DNA of 64,000 nt from Sordariomycetes sp. S80-01Y (Eukaryota; Ascomycota; Sordariomycetes): positions 124,001 to 188,000 of the forward strand of contig JAXQJY010000031.1 of assembly GCA_037042185.1 (NCBI GenBank), given 5' to 3'. The translations under genes and the position numbers were made by a program. Under the pieces are notes generated by a model. The model did no database searches, was not told where the DNA came from, and was given only the letters and a program-made list of their open reading frames with translations. How positions within the stretch are numbered: the stretch's first letter is position 1; each line of letters starts with the position of its first letter. Of this stretch, positions 10,450-19,940 are shown one piece after another.

Positions 10450-13400
10450 ATGTCCAAGATCGACAAGCTGTCCATCTCGGGCGTCCGCTCCTTCAGTCCG
10501 ACCGTCCGCGAGGCCATCCAGTTCTACACCCCCCTCACCCTCATCGTCGGCTACAATGGCTCCGGAAAGACAACCATTATCGAATGTCTCAAGTACGCCA
10601 CCACCGGCGAGCTGCCACCCAACAGCAAGGGCGGCGCCTTCATCCACGACCCGAAGCTCTGCGGCGAGAAGGAGGTCCTCGCGCAGGTCAAGCTCCAGTT
10701 CCGGTCCATCAACGATAGGCAGCACGTGGCCACGCGAAGCTTGCAGCTGACGGCCAAGAAGACGACAAGATCCCAGAAGACGCTGGACTGCTCGCTGGTC
10801 GTCGTCAACAATGGCGAGCGAACGACAACCTCCACCCGGGTGGCCCAGCTCGACGAGATGATACCCGAGCGCCTCGGCGTGTCGCCTGCCATCCTCGACG
10901 CCGTCATCTTCTGCCACCAAGAAGAGTCGATGTGGCCGCTGAGCGAGCCCGCCGCCCTCAAGAAGCGATTCGACGAGATCTTCGAGGCGCAGAAGTACAC
11001 AAAGGTCATCGAGAACCTGAAGATTCTGCGGAAGAAGCAGGTGGAGCAGCTGGGCAAGCTGCAGAACGACGAGGCGCACAACAAGATCAACAAGGATCGG
11101 GGGGAGAGGGCCGAAAAGCACATGACGGGGCTGCAGGCCGAGATCGAGGCCGCCCGTGAGAAGTGCGACGCCCTGACCCACGAGATGGAGGAGACGCAGG
11201 ACCGGATCCGAGACAAGCACGAGCAGGCCAACAGCTTCCTGCAGCTCGTGCAGAACCTCAGCAACAAGCAGGAGCAGCTCGGCTACAGGAAAAAGATGGT
11301 CAACGAGCTCCGCGACACCATCGACGAGCTGACCGACGACGACGCGTCCTTGGAGCAGTCCCTGGCGCAGTACGAGGAGCGCATGCAAAAGTTCCAGGAG
11401 GAGGCCGACAGGAACCGCGCGCAGTACGGCGAGCTGCAGGCAGAGCTGGCGGAAGCCCAGAAGAACCTCAACGTCAAGCTTTCCGAGCAGGGCAAGCACC
11501 AGTCCGACAAAGACAAGTACGAGAGGCAGCTAGAAGCCCGGGTCCAGCTGGTGCGGCAGACCGCCCAGCAGTACAGCTTCCGGGGCTTCGACGGCGACTT
11601 GAAGGACCAGCAGATTGAAGCCTTCAACGACCGGATGCAAAAGCTGCTGTCTGAGAAGAAAAAGGAGCTTGACAAGGTGCAGAAGGAGAACCAGGGCGAG
11701 CTCGACAAAGCCACCGCCGTCATAACGCACCTCGAGGGCCGCAAGGCAGCCCGAACTCAGGACAGGGTCTCGGCAAAACAACGCATGGCCGCCATCGACA
11801 AGCGCACCACTATCTTGCAGAACGACATGAGCAAGATCGACGTGGACGAAGGCGCCAAGGCCATCCTGGATGGGCAGCTCGAGGATCTCCAGGCAAGGTT
11901 GGGCCGCGCCCAGTCAGAGTTCGAGAAAGCCGAGTGGGACCGCCAGTTGTCGGAGGAGAACGAGAAGCTGTGGCAGCTCGAGGCCGAGAGCGACAAGCTG
12001 GGTCGCGAGCTCCTCGAGTCGACTCGGCTGGCGTCGGACCGCGCTCAGCTCGACATCCGCAAGAACGAGCTGTCCGACCGCAAGCGCAAGCTTGAGACGC
12101 TGAGCAACACCTGGCGCGAGAAGCTGTCCGGCGTTGTCGGCAGCGACTGGCAGCCCGAGTCGCTCGAGAGCCAGTTCAACGAAGTGCTGAAGCAGCAGAA
12201 CCGGAGCGTCGAGGGGGCCCGCACAACCAGCGAACAGTCCCGGCAAAACCTGCAAAAGCTAGAATACCGCCTCAAGAGCGCCAAGGACTCGGTCGACAAA
12301 AGCATCGCCGCCGCTGACAAGGCTCAGGAGAAGGTTCTGGAGGCCATGGCGCAAGCCAGCGACAAGACGAGCATCGATGAGTACCAGAGCGAGCTCGAGG
12401 GCTTCGAGAGCGACGTGCAGGATCTGAAGGACCAGATCAGCCTGTTCGACTCGCTGGTCACATTTTTCCAGAAGTGCCAGCAGACGCTGAAGGCCCGGAA
12501 GTGCTGTCGTCTGTGCGAGCGTGGATTCGACGCGACCAAGGACAAGCAGCAGATCGCCAAGTTGGAGGCCAACATCAACAGGCAGCTCGATCCGAAGGGC
12601 AAGAAGGAGACGCAGGACGACCTGACGGCGATGGAAGGCGACCTCAAGACTCTACGCAACGTGCGGCCTCAGTTCGACGAGCACCAGCGCATCCAGTCCG
12701 AGCTCCCAGGCCTGCGTCAGGAGGTCGAGTCCCTTCAGGCCGAGTACGATGCCCTCGAGCGCCAGCTCGAGCAAGAGGAGGCCATCGTGTCTTCTGAAGC
12801 CGAGATCCAGCGGGACATCGATGATCTGTCCAAGACGGTCCTCTCAATCACCCAAGCAGTCAAGGACATCAAAGACTCGGAAGGTCAGGTCGAGCGCATC
12901 CAGTCACAGCAGTCCTCCGGCGGCGCGACCCGAAGCGCAGACGAGATCCACCAGCTGCAGGCCGACCTCAACGAGAAGCTGCGCGCCGTCAAGGCCAGGA
13001 TCGCCAAGCTCTCGGCCGACAAGCAGCGCGTCAAGGACCAGATATCGTCCCTGGAGCTCGAGAGGTCGGAGCTCCGGAACCAGCTGGGCACCGCCGCGAA
13101 CCAGCTCGACAAGAAGAACAGCATCCAGGGGCAGATCCAGTCCCTGAAAGACGACCAGGTCCAGCAGCGGGACATCATCAGCCGCGCCGACACGGAGCTG
13201 GAGTCCATCGAGCCTGAGATGGCCGAAGCCCGGTCCGTGCGCGACGAGACGCTCGCGAGGGGCAGGTCCAAGGAAGCCGCCATCACGGCAGCCCGCGACG
13301 CCATCTCGTCGTCCATCAGCGAGATCCGCATAATCGAGACGGACATACAGGCCTACGTCGACCGCGGCGGGCCCTCGAACCTGGCCTCGAACCAGCGCGC

Positions 13401-14376
13401 CATCTCCGCGCTCGAAGCGACCATCAGCAGCACCAAGTCCGAGGTGGACGATCTGACCAAGCGCACCAACAAGCTCCGCGAGGACATCGACAACGGCGAC
13501 CGCAAGAAGAAAAACATCAGCGACAACCTCAACTATAGAAAGCACCTGCGCACGCTGGAAACCCTGAGGCGCGAGATCGCCGAGCTCGAGGACCGCAACG
13601 CCCACGAGGACTACGAGCGCCTGCAGGGCGAGGCGCGGTCGCTCGAGAACCACTCCAACCGCCTCTTCGCCGAGCGCGGCTCCGTTATGGGCACCATGAA
13701 GACCAAGGACGAGGAGCTCGACAGGCTGCTCAAGGAGTGGGAGATGGACTACAAGGACGCCAAGCAGAAGTTCCGCGAGTCGCACATTCGCGTCGAGACC
13801 ACGAGGGCCGCCATCGAGGACCTCGCGCAGTGCTCGTCGGCCGTCGACAAGGCCGTCATGCAGTTTCACTCGATGAAGATGGCCGAGGTCAACCGCATCG
13901 CCGGCGAGCTGTGGACGAGCACGTACCAGGGCACCGACATCGACACCATCCTCATCCGCTCCGACAACGAGTCCACGACGGGCAAGCGCAACTACAACTA
14001 CCGGCTCTGCATGGTCAAGCAGGACACCGAGATGGACATGCGCGGCCGCTGCTCCGCGGGCCAGAAGGTGCTCGCCTCCATCATCATCCGCCTTGCCTTG
14101 GCCGAATCATTCGGCGTCAACTGCGGCCTCATAGCGCTCGACGAGCCCACGACCAACCTCGACCGCGACAACATCAAGTCCCTGGCCGAGAGCCTGCACG
14201 CCATCATCCAGCAGCGACAGGCGCAGAGCAACTTCCAGCTCATCGTCATCACCCACGACGAGGAGTTCCTGCGGCACATGCGCTGCAGCGACTTCTGCGA
14301 CAGCTTCTTCCGCGTGAAGCGCGACGGGAACCAGAACAGCGTCATCTCGCGGGAGAGCATCACCAAAATCTTTTAG
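10450..14376 (+). CDS. rad50: RAD50 DNA double-strand break repair ATPase
   Basis: The frame codes for 1308 aa without introns. The ATG at 10450 gives the conserved start MSKIDKLSISGVRSF; the open frame extends further upstream only through a GTG. Walker A is GYNGSGKTT (residues 34-42). The ABC signature region, with CSAGQ, begins near residue 1201, and Walker B includes the acidic pair D1231-E1232 (ALDEPTTNLD). Two long heptad-rich coiled coils flank a zinc hook with C686-x2-C689. RAD50 works with MRE11 and NBS1/XRS2 in the nucleus to tether and process DNA ends, and in meiosis and telomere maintenance. The length is normal for the family and nothing essential is missing. Confidence 0.98.
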   Translation: MSKIDKLSISGVRSFSPTVREAIQFYTPLTLIVGYNGSGKTTIIECLKYATTGELPPNSKGGAFIHDPKLCGEKEVLAQVKLQFRSINDRQHVATRSLQLTAKKTTRSQKTLDCSLVVVNNGERTTTSTRVAQLDEMIPERLGVSPAILDAVIFCHQEESMWPLSEPAALKKRFDEIFEAQKYTKVIENLKILRKKQVEQLGKLQNDEAHNKINKDRGERAEKHMTGLQAEIEAAREKCDALTHEMEETQDRIRDKHEQANSFLQLVQNLSNKQEQLGYRKKMVNELRDTIDELTDDDASLEQSLAQYEERMQKFQEEADRNRAQYGELQAELAEAQKNLNVKLSEQGKHQSDKDKYERQLEARVQLVRQTAQQYSFRGFDGDLKDQQIEAFNDRMQKLLSEKKKELDKVQKENQGELDKATAVITHLEGRKAARTQDRVSAKQRMAAIDKRTTILQNDMSKIDVDEGAKAILDGQLEDLQARLGRAQSEFEKAEWDRQLSEENEKLWQLEAESDKLGRELLESTRLASDRAQLDIRKNELSDRKRKLETLSNTWREKLSGVVGSDWQPESLESQFNEVLKQQNRSVEGARTTSEQSRQNLQKLEYRLKSAKDSVDKSIAAADKAQEKVLEAMAQASDKTSIDEYQSELEGFESDVQDLKDQISLFDSLVTFFQKCQQTLKARKCCRLCERGFDATKDKQQIAKLEANINRQLDPKGKKETQDDLTAMEGDLKTLRNVRPQFDEHQRIQSELPGLRQEVESLQAEYDALERQLEQEEAIVSSEAEIQRDIDDLSKTVLSITQAVKDIKDSEGQVERIQSQQSSGGATRSADEIHQLQADLNEKLRAVKARIAKLSADKQRVKDQISSLELERSELRNQLGTAANQLDKKNSIQGQIQSLKDDQVQQRDIISRADTELESIEPEMAEARSVRDETLARGRSKEAAITAARDAISSSISEIRIIETDIQAYVDRGGPSNLASNQRAISALEATISSTKSEVDDLTKRTNKLREDIDNGDRKKKNISDNLNYRKHLRTLETLRREIAELEDRNAHEDYERLQGEARSLENHSNRLFAERGSVMGTMKTKDEELDRLLKEWEMDYKDAKQKFRESHIRVETTRAAIEDLAQCSSAVDKAVMQFHSMKMAEVNRIAGELWTSTYQGTDIDTILIRSDNESTTGKRNYNYRLCMVKQDTEMDMRGRCSAGQKVLASIIIRLALAESFGVNCGLIALDEPTTNLDRDNIKSLAESLHAIIQQRQAQSNFQLIVITHDEEFLRHMRCSDFCDSFFRVKRDGNQNSVISRESITKIF

Positions 14377-14540
14377 GCTGGCTGCCAGGCGTTTGGGACG
14401 CGGCGTGTAAAGTAGGCAAGGATCATATCATGTGGGAAGGCATTTGCAGCGTGCGTAGTTCGGAGTCAGAGGTCATTTATGTGTTCATTCCAAGCAAGCA
14501 TAGTTCATCCCCAACGCCATCCCGAGTGTTAACCGTGGTA

Positions 14541-14938
14541 TCATGAGACCTCCTTATCCGTCTCCATCTTGTCCGCGTCGTCCGCATCGTCTTCGCCGTC
14601 CTCCTTGGCCTTCTTGGCCGGCGGCTCAGCGTCCGACTCCTCCTCGGCCTCCCTCTTCACGCCCGAGGCATCGGACCCGGGGCTCTTGGCCTCGCCCTTG
14701 TCTTCTTCGTCGTCGTGCTTTCGACCGACGGCCGCCTCGATGTCAATGCCCTGGGCGTCCAGTCCGCCCTCGCCGATGTGACTCGTGCTCTGGCTCTGCG
14801 GCCCCGTGTCCCCGACCCCGATCTCCTCCGGGCCCCTGGCGTGCGGCTCCTCTTCCTCGTCGTCCTCGTCGCCCTTTTCGCCGTCCTCCGCCTTCTGCGC
14901 CTCGGCCTCGTCCGTGACGTCAACGTCCTCGCTCTCCC

Positions 14939-14969
<31 letters not shown>

Positions 14970-15882
14970 CGGCCGATGCAGCTGGCTCATGGGCACCACA
15001 CCGGCCTTTTGCTCCTGCCTAAGCAGCTCACCCTGCGTGATCCCCCTCGCGTGGCCGGTGGAGTGCACGCCGTTGACGCTGACGCTGACGGTCTCGATCC
15101 TACCCATGCCGTTCGGCCCGTCGATGGTCTCGGTGCTCTCGCTGTGGATCTGCGCGCCTTGGCTCGAGTCGCTCGACTCGGACTGCGGCGGCGGCTGGTG
15201 CTGCTTGACCCAGGGGATGGGCGTGAGGATGGCGCCGCCGTAGGCGTCCTCGTCGGCGCCGCTGGTCGCGCTGGCGCTGGCGGGGTTCACCCACGAGACG
15301 GTCTCTGCGGGGTTGGTGTTCGGTTCGTGTGTCAGCGGCAGGGGATAGTAGCCGGCGCTCGATGTGACCATGACGACGCGGTCGACGGCGTGCAGGTACG
15401 CTGCCAGGCTCTTGTAGTGCGCGCGCGGCCGCAGGATCAGCTCAGCCAGCCTCTGGATCGTCGAGGGCGGGTGTTCCTTGAATCCCTTCAGCTGTTCCGT
15501 GATGTCGCTGAGCATCTTCTCGATCTGCTGCGGCAGCTGTCCCGGGTCGAGGCTCTGCGCCTCCGGGCCGGGCTTCGGCTCGTCATTCTTGGGCTCCTGG
15601 CTCTGGGTCGGCGGCGACGACGGCAGCGGCGACACCAGGCGTCCCTCCGCGTCTGTCTCGGGAAGCACGGGCGTCTTGGGCAGCGGCAGCTTGGGGATGG
15701 GGAATTCTTCGCGGGCGATCTTGTCGAGGCGCGTGAGGATGTCGGTTCGCAGCTCGGGCCACGACGCTCTAGAGGCAAGGTCAGCTAGGTCAGGGGCGGA
15801 GTCAGGAGCAGAAGACGTACGACCCTATTGAGCCGCCCGAGGCGAGTTTGGTCAGCAGCTCCGAGTCGCTGTCGACGTCCAT
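14541..15882 (-). CDS. Protein phosphatase 4 regulatory subunit R2 family protein
   Basis: Two exons, 15882-15821 and 15768-14541, are separated by a 52-bp intron and give 429 aa. The start, MDVDSDSELL, was placed by splicing a short exon onto the long frame. Residues about 80-150 include IQRLAELILRPRAHYKSLAAY, which I recognise as the PPP4R2 core. The rest is low-complexity and acidic, with a run of about ten glutamines encoded by a CAG/CTG repeat and a basic C-terminal PAKKAKED stretch that may be a nuclear signal. PP4-R2 complexes dephosphorylate DNA-damage and centrosome substrates in other eukaryotes. The gene is convergent with RAD50, 164 bp between stops. Confidence 0.85.
14941..14971. 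repeat. CTG/CAG trinucleotide microsatellite
   Basis: About ten consecutive CTG units (CAG on the coding strand) encode the polyglutamine run in the PP4-R2 gene. Slippage could make its length vary between strains. Confidence 0.9.
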
Positions 15883-16046
15883 GGCGGGCGGTGATGATGT
15901 CGTCGGTGGAGCGTACTTTAGTAGTAGCGAGGGCGCGTCGCGGAATGTAGCGGGGTTGCACCAAAGCGGGTTCCGACTCGCATATATGCATATCGAAACT
16001 AGTGCACCGTCTAGGTCTATCTGACTCTATTACTGCTGATAGAGCT

Positions 16047-17144
16047 CTACAGGTCCTTGTACAGCCACTTCTCCGCATCAAAGACGACTTCGATCTGGAC
16101 GGCGTCGTACACGCCAATGGCCGCACAAAGATCGTTCTTCCCCTCGAGCCCCGTCACCGGCAGATCCTGCTCTGCGTCCGTCTCCTCGTGGATATTCCAT
16201 CCACCTTCTAACACGCCATTCCTCGTGAAGAAAATGTCTACTATCTTGTCGCCATCCGCAGGCTTGATCGTCATCCCAATTCCATACGTCTCCCCCTTCT
16301 GGAACGACCTCGTGAAATCCTTGCCACCCCAGCGGTCGTTGATGTACTTGTGCCCGTCGTCGCCGTGCACAGCCAAGCTCCCCCTGTGCCAACCCGGCAT
16401 GCGGAACGAGGGGTACGGCAGAGCGGTGAAGCCCATACCGACGTATACGGTGGGTGAGCCGCTGAGCACTTTCACCTCGTAGTAAATGGTTCTCGGCTGC
16501 GCAGAGTGCTCATTCACAGAGTACAGCGGCGGATAGCTGATCAAGCACCTGTCCGGCGAGTTCCTCTTCGTTTCAGCTGCCCAGTGCCCCTGACCGACCC
16601 AGCTCAGCTTTCCATTGAAGCCCATGGGCTCCATCAGCCGAATATTGTGGAAGTGGAGTGCGCCCTTGCTCTCGTCGTCCAGGACCATGGGCTGTGTGAA
16701 GGGGTACTGCTCGCACCACTCCTCGCCGGCGATGGCTTCTTCCTCGGTAGCATTGCTAGTGGGTGACTGATCGAACCCACTGAAGATCGCCGGTGGAGGT
16801 GGGAACAGCGCTGTGTCCGGCACGGCAGCTTGCCAGTCGTGATTCTCGTACGAAGGAGGTGGAGCTGCATAGGCGGGTGGCATGGGCGGTGCGGTACCCT
16901 TGGGCGGCTCATACGCTGCAGCTGGGGGCTCACTGGGAGGTGGCGCGTATGCTGGCTGCGTCTGTGGAGGCGCATAGGTTGGTTGTGGTTGAGATGATGG
17001 AGGCGCGTAGACGGGCTGCGAAGGACCTGCTGACGAAGGCTGCCCATGAGTGGACGGAGGCTTCTTGCTCTTTTCGATGGATGATCGAGCTGGCGCCGGT
17101 CGGGGTGCCGGCTCCTCGTCTTTGTCTTTGCTACCGAAACACAT
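16047..17144 (-). CDS. SPRY-domain protein with proline-rich N-terminus and PPxY motifs
   Basis: This is an intronless frame of 365 aa. Residues about 1-105 are Pro/Tyr/Ala-rich with repeated YAPP units. They contain two PPxY motifs: PPAY at 89-92 and PPSY at 96-99. The C-terminal half (about 175-360) reads as a SPRY/B30.2 domain: YYEVKVLSGSPTVYVGMGF, then GIGMTIKPADGDKIVDIFFTRNG, then CAAIGVYDAVQIEVVF. The N-terminus, MCFGSK, puts a cysteine at position 2 that might be palmitoylated. SPRY plus PPxY is the combination found in yeast Rsp5 adaptors Ssh4 and Ear1, but this protein has no transmembrane segment. An adaptor role is inference. Confidence 0.9.
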   Translation of the reverse strand: MCFGSKDKDEEPAPRPAPARSSIEKSKKPPSTHGQPSSAGPSQPVYAPPSSQPQPTYAPPQTQPAYAPPPSEPPAAAYEPPKGTAPPMPPAYAAPPPSYENHDWQAAVPDTALFPPPPAIFSGFDQSPTSNATEEEAIAGEEWCEQYPFTQPMVLDDESKGALHFHNIRLMEPMGFNGKLSWVGQGHWAAETKRNSPDRCLISYPPLYSVNEHSAQPRTIYYEVKVLSGSPTVYVGMGFTALPYPSFRMPGWHRGSLAVHGDDGHKYINDRWGGKDFTRSFQKGETYGIGMTIKPADGDKIVDIFFTRNGVLEGGWNIHEETDAEQDLPVTGLEGKNDLCAAIGVYDAVQIEVVFDAEKWLYKDL

Positions 17145-17484
17145 GGTGAAGGTGCCCCGAAGGTTACAACGTCCGATGACGCAGGGTAGTCAGTGAGCGG
17201 TGCGTAAGACGTTCTCGTCTAGCGGCAGCAAACAATTGTCCTCTCTTAGTGATTGAAGGCTGTCGTGTGCAAGAACGCGAAGCTACGCCCGAGATGCTGC
17301 GAGGTTGTGCGGTTGAACAAGGTTGAGATGAGGCAGAGGATGAGACGGAAGGTATCCTTGGCGGGTGCACGTGACGTGGCTATGCACAGTCAGCCTGGTC
17401 ATCAGCCTAATGGCAACCTCACACCATCAGCATTATGCTATGTGACACTCGCCGACTTTGATTCTAGCAGCTAATTATTTGTAA
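17145..17484. other. Short intergenic region upstream of the SPRY gene
   Basis: These 340 bp hold the promoter of the SPRY gene and the 3' flank of the RGS receptor gene. A CACGTG box lies at 17368-17373. There is no gene. Confidence 0.5.
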
Positions 17485-19251
17485 TTATTTCAACCCGATA
17501 ACATGTCCCAACTTGGCCACCGTGCTGCTCACGCGACTCGCCAGCGTCGTGCCTGACCCAGCCGTCAAATCACTCCTCTCAGAATCGACGCTCATCCTGC
17601 GCTGCTGCATCTCGACAAACTTGGGCCACGTATTCGTCAGGACGAGGTACTTGATGTGGCTCTCCACCTGGTCAAACACCATCTGCCCGAAACCAGAAGG
17701 GATGACGCCCACGTAGTGCGCCTTGTCCAGCACGGTCGACGGCTCGCTGCCCGCTGACGACGGCGGAGGAACGGCGTCAAAGGGCGTGGCCGAGTTGTCG
17801 CTCGCGTCCCCCAGCAGCGTCCGTGTTGCGTCCTCAAAGATGGCTTGCAGGTACGCCAGGGCTTTGGACGAGATGTTCAGCGGGAATTGGGCGTCGCGCG
17901 GGCTGATGAAGTCGATGTAGATGGCCAATGCCTGGTTGTACACTGTGAGCATCGCTTCATCATCTAGCGTGGCTGGCCACCCGGCCTTCCAAGTGGAAAC
18001 CGCCGTCAGGAACGCAATGTTCTCGCCGGAGAAGTCGCTCAAAGCTGAAAACTCTTGCAGCGGGCCTGGATTTGTAGCCAGGACTCGATCGAGCGCCGAC
18101 ATGGTCACCAGACGGTCGCTCGATTCGAAAGACTCGGTCGACTGCCCCTTTTCTGCATCGCCAAGGGCAGTCTTTAACCACTCAGTGGATGTTGATGTGC
18201 GGAGCGTCGTTTCCGAAGCCGTATCCCACTTGTCGTTGGACTCCTCGGCCTTCTTCGCCTGGATCTTGAGTCTGATGACCTGATAGACCGGCACAAAGAT
18301 GGTGAAGATCTCAATCATCATGACCGAGAGGTGGATCCTGACCTGTCAGCGCTGTCAAGGACGCGCATTTGGGGCTGCAACTTACCACTGACTTGGCGCG
18401 TAGTACATGTTGACCGGGTAGAAGGCCGGAACGTACGACGATATGAGGAACATGGGCGTCGCGTGCAGGCCGGACACGCAGCAACCGATCGTCTGCGCCC
18501 GCCAGCCCATGGTGTCGCGGATTCCCCAGGCGTGCCAGAGCAGGTACGGCGCCACCATCCACGTCCAGATCACCTGCCAGACCACCGAGGGCCACCACTC
18601 CCAGCCCCGACCCAGGTCGATGAGCTGCTCGGGGAAGGTCTCGCCGCGGATCTGGGTGCCCGCGATGCCGTACGTCGGGTGGTACTTTGCGCAGGCGAAC
18701 CACATGCCGATGGCCAGCAGGCACTGGAAGGCCATGCCGACGCCGATGACGGCCATGATCTTGTTGATGCGCTCGGTGTTGCGCAGCCGGCACAGCCACG
18801 ACGTTTCGGCACCGTCGCAGCCAGAGTGCTTTGCGCCCCTGGTGATGCCGCCGTGGACGTACTGCTTCTGCAGCTTCGCCACGTGGAGGAAGCGGCTGTT
18901 GGCCGCCTGGAACAAGGCGATGCCCAGGGGGAAGTAGATGCCCATGGCAAAGTACTGGATGTCGTAGGCCAGCACCGTCGGCAGCGCCCTGCCAACGGGG
19001 TACACCACCTGCGCCATGCACCAGTAGATGTGGAGGAGCGTGATGGCGGCCATGGACAGCGGCAGTCCGCGGTGCCTGAGAACGGGGCTCTTGCGGTTGA
19101 GCCAGCAGAACACCATGCCGGACGCCACGACGGCCGTCCAGATGGAGCCGAAGCAGATGTAGAAGATGCCCACGCTGTCCCAGAGCGGTGGGCTCGGCGG
19201 CATGTTGTAAATGGTCAGGCCTGCCAGGACCTCGGGTGGTATCTCGTCCAT
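17485..19251 (-). CDS. Seven-transmembrane receptor with C-terminal RGS domain
   Basis: Two exons, 19251-18386 and 18337-17485, with a 48-bp intron, give 572 aa. The N-terminal half carries seven hydrophobic helices, from GIFYICFGSIWTAVVASGMV to the exon-spanning WIHLSVMMIEIFTIFVPVY. The splice used GGTCAG|GATCC as acceptor because the alternative upstream AG meets a stop. A cytoplasmic linker leads to an RGS-like region (about 370-530) containing LQEFSALSDFSGENIAFLTA. This matches the fungal GPCR class with a built-in RGS domain, such as Aspergillus GprK. RGS domains speed GTP hydrolysis by G-alpha, so the protein could sense a ligand and dampen signalling. The ligand is unknown. Confidence 0.92.
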
Positions 19252-19940
19252 GATGGGGCTGGGTCGGTCTGCGGGGGACCGGAGAGAGGAATGAAGGAAT
19301 GACTGACTAGGAAATCCATGATGATCGGGGTTGCGCGACCGGTTTTAACATCCGGAGCTCGAGGCGTCACGGTGAGACAGGTGGCTCAAGTGCCGTGTCT
19401 GGGGCCGCACAGGTCTGATTAGGGGTTCAAACCACTCTCCGAACTTCTGGTACACTTCTTCGATGAATGTCCCGATGCTGATTATAAACATGGCGTCCGG
19501 TCCACCGATCTGGATACCCCTTGCATCTGCGCAGAGCACAGTTGCAGATCTGCAACGTGGGGAGCGTCCATGATTTGACGTGCGAGCCACCAGCGGCAAC
19601 GTCAGATCTGCATCCGAAGAACGTCGGATGCGCCCCTGATAGGGAGCGAGGCGGGCTTTCGTGGTCGTTCATGACGATGTTGATGCTAGAGTTGCTTCTG
19701 CCCGTCCTACCCACCAAGTTGCCAAGTGCCCGGAATCTCGCCAGGCCGACATAAGGTTCTGAGACCCGCAGCAAAGCGTTGCTGGGCACTCTGGAGGCAG
19801 TGTTATTGCCGTCTCAACATGTTTGCATCGCAGCGGAGGTCTATATTGATCGAATTACGGGTCTACGGCGTGTCAATAGCGGGAAGAAACAGTCAAGCTC
19901 GGTCCAAAGCACGTACAGCAATCACCCGCCAAAAAGTAGC
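19252..19940. other. Intergenic region
   Basis: These 689 bp lie between the start of the RGS receptor gene and the stop of the Ca2+/H+ exchanger, both on the minus strand. I examined a B-box-like GGTTCAAACC near 19425 but could not fold a tRNA around it. There is no supported gene. Confidence 0.55.

Noticed and set aside
19380-19450. Possible tRNA with B-box-like GGTTCAAACC
   Set aside because: No T-arm pairing, acceptor stem or D-arm could be formed around it.
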